Part shown: one piece after another, positions 1 through 6,446 of the stretch
Numbering within the stretch: position 1 is the stretch's first letter
Layout of the letters: each line of letters starts with the position of its first letter
Assembly (NCBI GenBank): GCA_046726955.1
Contig: JBKPBQ010000186.1
Location: 1 to 19,156 of the forward strand
Length of the DNA: 19,156 bases
Reading direction: 5' to 3'
From: CAVPGH01 sp046726955
GTDB taxonomy: Bacteria; Acidobacteriota; Vicinamibacteria; Fen-336
Translations under genes and position numbers: made by a program
Notes under the pieces: model-generated
Databases searched by the model: none
Told to the model about the DNA's origin: nothing
What the model saw: only the letters and a program-made list of their open reading frames with translations

Positions 1-2
1 GG

Positions 3-308
3 AGGCGGCTGACCGTCGGGGGGCATACCGCGTCGCAGACCTATCGCCCTCGCGACCAGTTCGCGGCCGAGCTCCTCTACTTCTCCGACTGCATCAAGAA
101 AGGAAGAGATCCCGAGCCTTCCGGATGGGAGGGATGGGCCGACATCCGCGTCGTCTCCGCGCTCCTGCGCTCGGCCCAGGTGGGCCGCCCCGTCTTCCTG
201 GAGCCGCTCGACAAGCGGCGTCGTCCCGATCTCTCGCAGGACATCGTCCGGCCTCCCGTCCGGGAGCCGGAGCTCGTGGGGGCCGCCGCGCCCCAGGCGG
301 GTCGCTGA
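3..308 (+). CDS. Gfo/Idh/MocA-family oxidoreductase, C-terminal fragment
   Basis: The last 101 codons of a gene that begins before the window, ending in TGA at 306-308. The segment RDQFAAELLYFSDCIKKGR followed by EPSGWEGWADIRVVSALLRS is characteristic of the C-terminal alpha/beta domain of NAD(P)-dependent Gfo/Idh/MocA sugar or inositol dehydrogenase-like oxidoreductases. There the last helices (here ADIRVVSALLRSAQVGRPV) pack against the substrate-binding sheet. The nucleotide-binding Rossmann half is missing because the window starts inside the gene, so the substrate cannot be guessed. The final 35 or so residues are Pro/Arg-rich and look like a non-conserved tail. Nothing visible ties it to the genes downstream: a 429-base spacer with its own promoter separates it from sod. 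Confidence 0.75.
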   Translation, partial: RRLTVGGHTASQTYRPRDQFAAELLYFSDCIKKGRDPEPSGWEGWADIRVVSALLRSAQVGRPVFLEPLDKRRRPDLSQDIVRPPVREPELVGAAAPQAGR

Positions 309-382
309 GGCAACGGGGGCGTCGATTGTACAAAGCGGCTTTCCGGACCCTCCACGGGCCCGGTGTCGTGGCATGTCCGCGA

Positions 383-398
383 TGGCACCGGAGTTGCA
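383..398 (+). promoter_or_regulatory. Sigma-54 (RpoN) -24/-12 promoter
   Basis: TGGCACCGGAGTTGCA matches the RpoN consensus TGGCAC-N5-TTGCW at every specified base. The invariant GG (384-385) and GC (396-397) are separated by the required 10 bases. Transcription would start near 409, about 50 nt before the ATG of the 48-aa ORF at 460 and well before sod at 738. A partial repeat, TGGCAT, lies 14 bases upstream (369-374). Confidence 0.75.
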
Positions 399-459
399 CC
401 CTTCGTGGGCCGACGGAATAGCGCTCGCAACAGCGCCCCCGGCCCCCGAAGGAGGAGGA

Positions 460-606
460 ATGTCGCCTACCCATCCCGCCATCGTCGCCGCCGTGCTCGC
501 CCCTTCTCGCGTCGTCGCGACACCGTTAGGTGAGGACGTCCGGCCTCCGAAGGATGGGCCCGAGGGAAACCTTGCCGAGCGCGCGGCGGCGCGCGCAGCG
601 GGCTAG
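460..606 (+). CDS. Putative small protein, 48 aa
   Basis: Not a family I recognise. An ATG at 460 follows a very strong Shine-Dalgarno stretch, AAGGAGGAGGA (449-459), and the frame runs 48 codons to TAG at 604-606. The predicted peptide is MSPTHPAIVAAVLAPSRVVA followed by a Pro/Gly/Glu-rich and then Ala/Arg-rich tail. The N-terminal 20 residues are mildly hydrophobic but are not a convincing signal peptide. The reasons to list it are position and translation signals: it begins about 50 nt downstream of the predicted start of a perfect sigma-54 promoter and lies upstream of sod in the same direction. It could instead be a leader ORF or a chance frame in G+C-rich DNA. Confidence 0.4.
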   Translation: MSPTHPAIVAAVLAPSRVVATPLGEDVRPPKDGPEGNLAERAAARAAG

Positions 607-680
607 CCCGATGCGCGCCCGGAGCGTCTCGATCGCCCTTTCTTCTCCGCGAGCCGCCGTCAGAGGGGGCCCCACCATCG

Positions 681-719
681 CTCGTGCGCTGGGCTTCCGG
701 CCCAGGGGCCGCGCACGAG
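681..719 (+). promoter_or_regulatory. Nested hairpin in the sod 5' leader
   Basis: CTCGTGCGC (681-689) is perfectly complementary to GCGCACGAG (711-719). Nested inside, TGGGC (690-694) pairs with GCCCA (700-704) around the loop TTCCG, leaving a GGGGCC bulge on the 3' side. The hairpin ends 5 bases before the AAGGAGG ribosome binding site (725-731) of sod. It has no T-tract, so a translational or mRNA-stability role is likelier than intrinsic termination. The function is inferred. Confidence 0.5.
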
Positions 720-737
720 AGGACAAGGAGGATGGAG

Positions 738-1376
738 ATGGCCACCTACGTTCTGCCGGAGCTCGAGTATGACTTCGGGGCGCTGGAGCCCCACATCACC
801 GGGCATCTCCTCGAGCTGCACCACGACAAGCATCACAAGGCCTATGTGGAAAAAGCCAACCAGACGCTGGAGAAGCTGGCGCAAGCCCGCGAGAAGGAGG
901 ACTTCTCGGGACTTTCCGGTCTCGAGAAGGCGCTGGCCTTCAATCTCTCGGGACACGTCCTGCACTCCATCTTCTGGAAGAACCTGAAGCCGCGCGGCGG
1001 GGACGCGCCCGCGGGCGAGCTCGCGCGCGCGATCGCCCGCGACTTCGGGAGCTTCGAGCACTTCAAGAAGCAGCTCACGGAAGTGGCCGCGAACATCATG
1101 GGGTCGGGATGGGCCGCTCTCGTGTGGGAGCCCCTGGCCGGCCGGCTCCTCACCTGCCAGATCTACGATCACCAGTCCAACCTGAGCCAGGGCGGCATCG
1201 CACTCATGGTCATCGACGCGTGGGAGCACGCGTACTACCTCCAGTACGAGAACCAGAAGCAGGAATTCTTCAAAGCGGTCTGGAACCTGTGGAACTGGGA
1301 CGACGTGGCCGCGCGGTTCGAAGCCGCGCGTCGCGTGGACCTCAGGGTCCCGGAGTCGGCCCCGGCGAAGAGGTGA
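738..1376 (+). CDS. sodA: Superoxide dismutase, Fe/Mn family (Mn-type features)
   Basis: A 212-aa enzyme that dismutates superoxide to hydrogen peroxide and oxygen, with no signal peptide, so it should be cytosolic. The alpha-hairpin N-terminal domain and alpha/beta C-terminal domain are both present. The four metal ligands are recognisable: His28 in LELHHDKHHK, His76 in GHVLHSIFW, and Asp160 and His164 in DAWEHAY. The outer-sphere glutamine sits at Gln146 (YDHQSN), the MnSOD position, and not in the GHxxH region used by FeSOD, so Mn or cambialistic use is likely. The ATG at 738 is chosen over an in-frame ATG at 732 because the AAGGAGG at 725-731 abuts 732 but is 6 bases from 738. It probably shares the sigma-54 promoter at 383. 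The hybrid kinase begins 80 bases downstream. Confidence 0.95.
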   Translation: MATYVLPELEYDFGALEPHITGHLLELHHDKHHKAYVEKANQTLEKLAQAREKEDFSGLSGLEKALAFNLSGHVLHSIFWKNLKPRGGDAPAGELARAIARDFGSFEHFKKQLTEVAANIMGSGWAALVWEPLAGRLLTCQIYDHQSNLSQGGIALMVIDAWEHAYYLQYENQKQEFFKAVWNLWNWDDVAARFEAARRVDLRVPESAPAKR

Positions 1377-1456
1377 GAGCCCACCCTTGGATCTCGACAC
1401 AGACGGTAGAGGACGCGCTCGCCACGGAACGACCGGTGGCCGCCTCGGGTAGCGTC

Positions 1457-3964
1457 ATGGAGCACCGAGACTGGTCGTCGTCGACGCTACGACGGCGGAT
1501 CAAGCCCATGGGCCTCGCCCTGGCGGTGACGTCCGTCCTCCTCGCGCTCGGAGCCTGGCTCGCGGTCGCCCCCCTCCTCGGGCAGCGGGGCGTCTTCCTC
1601 TTCTTCATCTTCGCCACCGTGGTGAGCGCGCTCTACGGAGGCTTCTGGCCGGGGATGCTCGCCCTCGGCCTGAGCGTCGGGCTCGTCGGGCTCGGGCTCC
1701 TCGACTCCAGCCGCGAGCCGGGGCAGGCGCTCTACATGGGCCTCTTCGTGGCCGTCGGGCTGGGCCTCGTGGTGGTGAGCCGCAAGTTCGAGGGCGCGCG
1801 CCGCCGGCTGGAGAAGGAGCTCCTGGAGCGGAGCCGGGTGGAGGGCGAGCTGCGCGAGGCCGCACGCAGCCGCGAGATCGCGCTGCGCGCGATGGCGGAG
1901 AGCGAGTCGCGCTTCGAGACGATGGCGGACCGTGCCCCCGTCATGGTGTGGATGACCGGCGCGGACGGGCTGGGCGAGTGGTTCAACCGGCCGTGGCTCT
2001 CCTTCACCGGACGCTCGCTCGAGGAGGAGCTCGGCAGCGGCTGGCGCCGGGGCGTGCATCCCGACGATCGCGAGCGTTGCCTCGCCACGTACGAGGCGGC
2101 CTTCTCGCAGCGCGAGCCCTTCGAGATGGAATACCGCCTGCGCCGTGCGGACGGCGAGTACCGCTGGCTCGTCGAGCGGGGAGTGGCGCGGTTCGCGCCG
2201 GACGGATCGTTCCTAGGCTACGTAGGCAGCTGCCTCGACATCACGGACCGCCGCGAGGTGGAGCGCCGGGAGAGCTTCCTCGCCGCCGCGAGCGACCGCC
2301 TGGCGTCCTCGCTGAACTACGAGAGCACGCTCACGGACATCGCCCGCCTCGCCATCCCCGAGTTCGCGGACGCCGCGATCGCGCAGCTCATGGTGCCGGG
2401 AGAGGACCCGCAGGTCGAGGTCGCCCACGCCGACCCCGACATGGAGAGGGCCCTTCGCGAGATGGAGGCGCGCTATCCGTCGTGGAGCTCGGGAGCCGAC
2501 GCCCCCGCACTGAGCGAGAGCGTCCTCGTGGGGGAGATGAGCGAGGCCATCCTCGAGGCCCGGGCCCAGGACGAGGCCCACCTGCGCATGCTCCGCAACC
2601 TCCGGATTCGCTCCTTCGTGTCGCTCCCCTTGAAAGCCCGGAACCGCTCGCTGGGCAGCCTCACGCTCATGACGACACTGAGCTCGGGGCGGCGCTACAG
2701 CACCGAGGACGTCGCGTTCTCGGAGGACCTCGCGGACCGGGCCGCGCTCGCCCTCGACAACTCGCGTCTCTTCCGAGAGGCGCATCGCGCCTCGCAGCAG
2801 GCGCGGGAGGCGAACCGCCTCAAGGACGACTTCCTGGCGACACTCTCCCACGAGCTGCGCACGCCGCTAGCCGCCATCGTGAGCTGGACGCGGCTGCTCG
2901 GCGAGGGGGCGCTCGGCCCCACGGAGATGCAGAAGGGCATCGAGGTCATCGACCGCAACGCGCGGCTGCAGAGCCGGCTCATCTCGGACATCCTCGACAT
3001 CTCGCGCATCGTGTCCGGAAAGATGCGCCTCGAGGTCCAGGCCGTCGATCCCGCGCCCGTCGTTGAGTCCGTGCTCGACACGCTCGCGCCGGCCATCCAG
3101 GCGAAGTCGATCCGGGTGGAGCCCGTCCTCGATCCGGCGGCCGGCCCCCTCTCCGCCGATCCCGGCCGCCTCCACCAGGTGGTCTGGAACCTGCTGTCGA
3201 ACGCGATCAAGTTCACGCCGCCGGAGGGACGCATCCACGTCCGGCTCGAGCGGTCGGACTCGCACGTGGAGTTCACGGTGGAGGACAGCGGCCCCGGCAT
3301 CGACCCCGCGTTCCTCCCCCACGTCTTCGACCGCTTCCGCCAGGCGGACGCCTCGAGCACGAGACGGCAGGGAGGGCTGGGCCTCGGGCTCGCGATCGTC
3401 CGCCACCTCGTGGAGCTCCACGGAGGAACCGTCTCGGCCACGAACCTCCCCGGGCGTGCGGGCGCCCAGTTCAGCGTGCGGCTGCCGCGCCGCATCGCCG
3501 TGACCGGCTACGCGGCCTCTCCGGAGCCGGGCCGGCACGTGGACGAGGTCGCGCGCGGACTGCCTCCCGAGCCCTCGCTCGCGGGGATGAAGGTCCTCAT
3601 CGTGGACGACGAGGACGACGGCCGACAGGCTCTCGCTCTCGCCCTCGCCTCCCGGGGCGCCGACGTGTCGACGGCGCCTTCGGCGGCGGAGGGGCTCCGC
3701 CTCCTCGTCAGCCGCCGCCCGCACGTGGTGCTGGCGGACATCGGCATGCCTGAGGAAGACGGCTACGCGCTCATGCGGAAGATCCGGAAGCTCTCGCCGG
3801 AGGAGGGGGGCCGGACTCCGGTGGTCGCGCTCACCGCCTACGCGAGCGCGGCCGACCGTGTGCGCTGCTTCCAGGCGGGCTTCCACCTCCACATCCCGAA
3901 GCCCGTAGAGCTCGGCGAGCTGGTAAGCGCCGTGGCCCGCCTGGGAGAGCTGTCGAACAGCTGA
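1457..3964 (+). CDS. Membrane-anchored hybrid sensor histidine kinase (PAS-GAF-HisKA-HATPase-REC)
   Basis: An 835-aa sensor that should autophosphorylate on His and pass the phosphate to its own receiver. Four predicted helices in the first 110 residues (about 18-41, 45-61, 64-82, 91-107) form a short DUF4118-like membrane module with almost no periplasmic loop. A coiled coil (about 110-150) follows, then a PAS/PAC domain (about 150-270, ending in SCLDITDRREVERRE) and a GAF domain (about 275-440). HisKA carries His465 in SHELRTP. The ATPase shows the N box (Asn578, Asn582), Asp610 in DSGPGID, and the GGLGLG loop (639-644). The C-terminal receiver (from about 710, MKVLIVDDEDD) has phospho-acceptor Asp761 and Lys815. 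No DNA-binding domain follows, so output must go through another protein. The ATG at 1457 is preferred, but GTG at 1373 and ATG at 1508 are possible and the ribosome binding site is weak. The stimulus is unknown. Confidence 0.9.
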   Translation: MEHRDWSSSTLRRRIKPMGLALAVTSVLLALGAWLAVAPLLGQRGVFLFFIFATVVSALYGGFWPGMLALGLSVGLVGLGLLDSSREPGQALYMGLFVAVGLGLVVVSRKFEGARRRLEKELLERSRVEGELREAARSREIALRAMAESESRFETMADRAPVMVWMTGADGLGEWFNRPWLSFTGRSLEEELGSGWRRGVHPDDRERCLATYEAAFSQREPFEMEYRLRRADGEYRWLVERGVARFAPDGSFLGYVGSCLDITDRREVERRESFLAAASDRLASSLNYESTLTDIARLAIPEFADAAIAQLMVPGEDPQVEVAHADPDMERALREMEARYPSWSSGADAPALSESVLVGEMSEAILEARAQDEAHLRMLRNLRIRSFVSLPLKARNRSLGSLTLMTTLSSGRRYSTEDVAFSEDLADRAALALDNSRLFREAHRASQQAREANRLKDDFLATLSHELRTPLAAIVSWTRLLGEGALGPTEMQKGIEVIDRNARLQSRLISDILDISRIVSGKMRLEVQAVDPAPVVESVLDTLAPAIQAKSIRVEPVLDPAAGPLSADPGRLHQVVWNLLSNAIKFTPPEGRIHVRLERSDSHVEFTVEDSGPGIDPAFLPHVFDRFRQADASSTRRQGGLGLGLAIVRHLVELHGGTVSATNLPGRAGAQFSVRLPRRIAVTGYAASPEPGRHVDEVARGLPPEPSLAGMKVLIVDDEDDGRQALALALASRGADVSTAPSAAEGLRLLVSRRPHVVLADIGMPEEDGYALMRKIRKLSPEEGGRTPVVALTAYASAADRVRCFQAGFHLHIPKPVELGELVSAVARLGELSNS

Positions 3965-3985
3965 GCGTCGTCAGGCGGAGAGGAA

Positions 3986-4015
3986 GCGACGGGGGCCAGC
4001 AGCCGCCGGCGTCGC
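3986..4015. terminator. Hairpin between convergent genes, possible terminator
   Basis: GCGACG (3986-3991) is complementary to CGTCGC (4010-4015) across an 18-base G+C-rich loop that can itself pair weakly (GGC with GCC). It lies 21 bases after the hybrid kinase stop. There is no T-tract, so intrinsic termination is uncertain. The rest of 3965-4136 shows nothing coding. Confidence 0.3.
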
Positions 4016-4136
4016 ACTAGTGGGCTCGTCGGCCATGTCTGCCCGACGCGGTCGGCGAGATGAGTCGCCTCCCGGCCAGGGACCTGACCCCCGTCACCAT
4101 TTCAGTGTGCAATCGAGATGCCACTTTCGGACCGCC

Positions 4137-4562
4137 TCAGTGACCAGTGGGATCGGTGACGCGCTCCAGGGTCTCCCCTCCGAGCGTGTCGTCGCCGGTC
4201 TGCTGGACGATGTCCGCGAGGGACACGATTCCCACGAGGCGGCGGTCGTCGTCGATGACGAGGAGCCGTCGAAGCTGCGTCTCCTGCATCAGGCGCGCCG
4301 CCTCCTCCACGTCGTCGCTCTCGAAGCAGCACACGAGGTCGGGGGTCATCACGTCGCGCACGCGGGTCGAGCGCGGGTCGCGGCCCTCGGCCACGGCACG
4401 CACCGCGATGTCCCGATCGGTGAGCATCCCGAACACGCGGTCGTTCTCGCAGACGGGAAGCGGACCGATGTCCTCCGCCTTCATGAGCTGGGCCGCTTCC
4501 GTCAGGGAGGCCTCGGGCCCGACCATGATCACTTCCGGCGTCATCACGTCATGCACTTTCAT
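4137..4562 (-). CDS. Two-CBS-domain protein
   Basis: A 141-aa stand-alone tandem CBS (Bateman) module. CBS1 spans about residues 8-58, with DVMTPEVIMV at its start and GMLTDRDIAVRA at its end. CBS2 spans about 70-122, with RDVMTPDLVCCF and GIVSLADIV. The TDRD and LAD segments correspond to the ribose/phosphate-contacting part of CBS sites, so adenosine nucleotide (AMP, ATP or SAM) binding is plausible from family knowledge. No effector domain is attached, so it probably senses and acts on a partner. The ATG at 4562 is used because CGGAGG lies 8 bases upstream; an open frame extends further to 4658 but has no such signal and would cover the promoter. A perfect sigma-54 promoter (4642-4657) lies about 70 nt upstream of the start. 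It is convergent with the hybrid kinase. Confidence 0.92.
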   Translation of the reverse strand: MKVHDVMTPEVIMVGPEASLTEAAQLMKAEDIGPLPVCENDRVFGMLTDRDIAVRAVAEGRDPRSTRVRDVMTPDLVCCFESDDVEEAARLMQETQLRRLLVIDDDRRLVGIVSLADIVQQTGDDTLGGETLERVTDPTGH

Positions 4563-4641
4563 ATCGCGCCTCCGCGTGCCTGGAGTTTTTGGGGAAAAGC
4601 GATCGCCCGGCTGCGCCGGGGCATCGTCAGGACAAAGGCGA

Positions 4642-4657
4642 AGCAAGCCGTGTGCCA
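4642..4657 (-). promoter_or_regulatory. Sigma-54 -24/-12 promoter for the CBS gene
   Basis: Read on the minus strand this is TGGCACACGGCTTGCT, an exact match to TGGCAC-N5-TTGCW, with GG and GC 10 bases apart (plus-strand positions 4656-4655 and 4644-4643). The predicted start is near 4631, leaving a leader of about 70 nt before the ATG at 4562. Confidence 0.75.
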
Positions 4658-4672
4658 TTCACGAGCCCGCAG

Positions 4673-4688
4673 TGGTCCGAGTCTTGCC
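4673..4688 (+). promoter_or_regulatory. Sigma-54-like promoter, divergent from the CBS promoter
   Basis: TGGTCCGAGTCTTGCC keeps the invariant GG (4674-4675) and GC (4686-4687) at the correct 10-base distance, plus TGG, the C at the end of the -24 box, and TTGC. It differs from the consensus at two -24 positions (TC for CA) and at the last base. It points toward the 92-aa gene at 4896, leaving a long leader of about 200 nt. It begins only 15 bases from the CBS promoter. Confidence 0.5.
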
Positions 4689-4895
4689 ACCACTTCCGTA
4701 GGCCCGTTCGGCCTGGAGGTGCGAGATAGCTCTGCGGAACTTCGTTCTCTTCCTCGGTGCGATCCTCGTCGATGTCCGCGAGACGCGAGCTTCCCTTCGC
4801 GGGGCTGGGCCGGCAGGTCTAGGCCCCATTCGAGGTGCCGATTGAAGACTCCACAATCTGCCTCCCCTCATCGATCACGCACGACCGCGGCGAGG

Positions 4896-5174
4896 ATGCG
4901 GATCCACGACCACTCGGCGATCATCGTCGGCTCCGACGGGACCGCGTATCGCGTGACGACGTGGGGAGAGGAGCGGGCCGACGGAACCTGGTGGGGGTGG
5001 CTCGAGTTCGAGCCGCGCACCGGCGACGGCCCGCCGCTACGCACAGGACAGGAGACGAGCCAGCCGAACCGTAACGCCCTCGCCTACTGGGCCTCGGGCC
5101 TGGAGGTCGTCTACCTCGAGGGAGCCTACGTCCGCGCGCTGGAGAGGGAAGGCCTCCTCGTGCGCCGCGAGTAA
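4896..5174 (+). CDS. Conserved hypothetical protein, 92 aa
   Basis: A small acidic, soluble-looking protein that I associate from memory with an uncharacterised bacterial family but cannot name. Visible features are AIIVGSDGTAYRVTTWGEER, a tryptophan cluster DGTWWGWLEFEP, then TSQPNRNALAYWASGLEVVY and a final helix ending LEREGLLVRRE. The Trp/Tyr-rich first half and the QPNRNALAYWA segment look conserved rather than random, which is why this part of a much longer open frame is accepted and its N-terminal extension is not. There is no signal peptide, membrane helix or known catalytic motif. The ATG at 4896 has only a weak GGCGAGG immediately upstream. It is convergent with gvpK, 50 bases apart, and a sigma-54-like promoter lies about 200 bases upstream. 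Confidence 0.75.
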   Translation: MRIHDHSAIIVGSDGTAYRVTTWGEERADGTWWGWLEFEPRTGDGPPLRTGQETSQPNRNALAYWASGLEVVYLEGAYVRALEREGLLVRRE

Positions 5175-5181
5175 GCTCGAG

Positions 5182-5201
5182 CGCGCGGAGAGGTCCGCGT
5201 G
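5182..5201. terminator. Hairpin between the 92-aa gene and gvpK, possible bidirectional terminator
   Basis: CGCGGA (5184-5189) pairs with TCCGCG (5194-5199) around the 4-base loop GAGG. On the plus-strand transcript a G-U pair and a further C-G pair extend the stem to 8. It occupies most of the 50-base gap between two convergent stops. No T-tract is present on either strand, so the call rests on position and stem quality. Confidence 0.4.
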
Positions 5202-5224
5202 ATCCTGCGGGCAGCGACTTCGGC

Positions 5225-5578
5225 TTAGACCAGCCGCCCGAGAGGACCGAGGTCTATGTTCAGGTCCTCGGGGCGAAGGCCGAACCGCCGCGCGAGGTCG
5301 TGGACGGTCTCCTCGAGCTTCATGAGCGCCTGGCCCATCGCCTCGATCTCGGGCGCGCTCAGCGATCCTCCTTCCATCCGCTTGATCGCCTGCCTCTCGA
5401 GGAGCTGCCGCAGGAAATCCACGAGCGAGAGCACGAGGCGCGCCACCGAGCGCTGCACGTCGTCGGGATCGGCGTTCCAGCGCGGGGGGCCGGCCGCGGT
5501 CTCCAGCTTCGCGAGCTCGGCCCGGAGACGGTCGATCTCCTCCCGGGTCACGAGCGAGACGTCGCGCGCGGCGCTCAC
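5225..5578 (-). CDS. gvpK: Gas vesicle protein GvpK
   Basis: A 117-aa protein of the GvpK family, which is required for gas vesicle formation in several studied systems; its molecular role is not settled. The core RWNADPDDVQRSVARLVLSL, the VDFLRQLLERQAIKRM segment and the near-invariant C-terminal DLNIDLGPLGRLV identify it. It is almost entirely helical and has no membrane segment. The GTG start at 5578 overlaps the TGA of gvpF/L-3 as GTGA, the same coupling used at most junctions of this operon. It is the last gene of the operon: TAA at 5225-5227 is followed by a hairpin and a convergent gene. Confidence 0.93.
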   Translation of the reverse strand: MSAARDVSLVTREEIDRLRAELAKLETAAGPPRWNADPDDVQRSVARLVLSLVDFLRQLLERQAIKRMEGGSLSAPEIEAMGQALMKLEETVHDLARRFGLRPEDLNIDLGPLGRLV

Positions 5579-6264
5579 GCGAGATCCGCGGGCGCGTAAG
5601 CGTACGGTGGCCAGGGCCCGCTGACTGTCGCCCTCACGGGCGCGATCCGCGGCGCCGCGGCCGCCACGACTCGCCGGTAGTCGGCGGATCGACCGCGATC
5701 CACGAGGTGATGGACGCTCGCGAACGCACGGTCGACCGTGCAGCCCGCCGGGCTGCGCCGCTCGGCGCGCTCGGCGTGCACGAGCCCGGCAAGCGCCTCG
5801 CGCAGGGGCTCGATCTCCTTCACTTCCCGGCGGCGACGGGCCTCGTCTCTCTTTCGCTCGAGGTACGCGGTCCCCGATGGCGGTGCGTCCCCCGACGGCC
5901 CCTCGGTGGCGTCCGTTGCTTCCGCTCGATAGAGGCGCAGCGTCATCTGCTCTCGGCCCGCGGTGAGCTCGAGCGCTTCGAGGAGGCTCCGCCGATGCGG
6001 CTCGAGGCTCGTATCGAGCGTCGACTCCTCGGTGATCCACCCGAAGCGGGCGGGCAGCACGGCGTCCACCTGGTCGCCGAGGAGGCGCACCACGCGGTCG
6101 TGCGTGGCGAGCGCCTCCGCGCTCACGGGCAGGTCGGCGGGATCCACCTCCGCGGCCACCACGAGCGGCCCGCACTCGAGGAGCCGGATCTCTCCTCCGG
6201 AGGGGCCCGGAGGAAGGACGGACGGTCGGTCGCGCAGGACGGCGCAGACGCGGAGCCGGCTCAC
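5575..6264 (-). CDS. GvpL/GvpF family gas vesicle protein, third paralogue
   Basis: A 229-aa GvpF/L-family protein. Members are accessory or minor components that contact GvpA during assembly. The family hallmark GPWPPYAYAP closes the protein (Gly-Pro-Trp at about 216). The N-terminal strand (RLRVCAVLRDRPSVLPPG) and the helix with ALATHDRVVRLLGDQVDAVLPARFGW correspond to the usual 'AHxxVxxxL...LPxxFGT' region. It is the most diverged of the three paralogues: the N-terminal YVYxVV motif is replaced, and an Arg/Glu-rich helical stretch (YLERKRDEARRRREVKEIEP) occupies the middle. Start GTG 6264 overlaps the upstream TGA (GTGA); the stop overlaps gvpK. Confidence 0.85.
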   Translation of the reverse strand: MSRLRVCAVLRDRPSVLPPGPSGGEIRLLECGPLVVAAEVDPADLPVSAEALATHDRVVRLLGDQVDAVLPARFGWITEESTLDTSLEPHRRSLLEALELTAGREQMTLRLYRAEATDATEGPSGDAPPSGTAYLERKRDEARRRREVKEIEPLREALAGLVHAERAERRSPAGCTVDRAFASVHHLVDRGRSADYRRVVAAAAPRIAPVRATVSGPWPPYAYAPADLA

Positions 6265-6446
6265 CGGTCCGACTTCCGGAGCAGGCTCTCGACGGCGCAG
6301 AGGACGGCGGAGAGCCGGAGGTAGACGAGATCCACGCCGGCGAGGCCCAGCACGACGTCGCCCGAGACCACGACGCCCTTGGTGAGCGCGTTGTCCACGA
6401 GGTCGAGGAGGGAGGCGTCGGCTTCCGGATCGAGGACGTCGCTCAA
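6261..6446 (-). CDS. Short GvpA/GvpJ/GvpM-like protein, 61 aa (TTG start)
   Basis: A miniature member of the GvpA family. ASLLDLVDNALTKGVVVSGD aligns with the first helix and beta turn of GvpA/J/M (SLVDVLDRVLDKGLVIAGD), and VVLGLAGVDLVYLRLSAVLC with the second strand and helix. It stops there, without the C-terminal coiled coil seen in the other two family members here. TTG at 6446 is taken as start because GGAGG lies 7-8 bases upstream, because it overlaps the stop of gvpF/L-2 as TTGA in the operon's usual style, and because no ATG or GTG is available before the conserved domain. GvpS or GvpM is a likely equivalent, but the sequence does not settle which. Its stop overlaps the next gene (GTGA). 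Confidence 0.85.
   Translation of the reverse strand: MSDVLDPEADASLLDLVDNALTKGVVVSGDVVLGLAGVDLVYLRLSAVLCAVESLLRKSDR

Larger units (their letters stand above)
309..737. other. Spacer between oxidoreductase and superoxide dismutase
   Basis: This stretch holds a sigma-54-type promoter (383-398), a short ORF with a strong ribosome binding site (460-606), a 12-bp perfect palindrome at that ORF's stop (599-610), and a nested hairpin (681-719) just before the sod ribosome binding site. Each is listed separately. I see no other coding potential in it. Confidence 0.6.
4563..4895. other. 333-base divergent intergenic region
   Basis: Two back-to-back sigma-54 promoters (4642-4657 on -, 4673-4688 on +) are the main content. 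The leader toward the CBS gene also contains a 6-bp stem with a 3-base loop, CCCGGC-TGC-GCCGGG (4606-4620), an 8-bp palindrome GCGATCGC (4599-4606) and a TTTT-TGGGG-AAAA inverted repeat (4586-4598). Between 4689 and 4895 I see no convincing gene. Confidence 0.5.

Noticed and set aside
1109..1456. Upstream extension of the hybrid kinase into sod
   Set aside because: It would overlap most of the end of sod in another frame and adds only low-complexity residues before the membrane module.
4020..4895. N-terminal extension of the 92-aa protein's frame (nearly 300 codons)
   Set aside because: It overlaps the CBS gene antisense and two promoters; its composition is unlike a protein until about position 4896.
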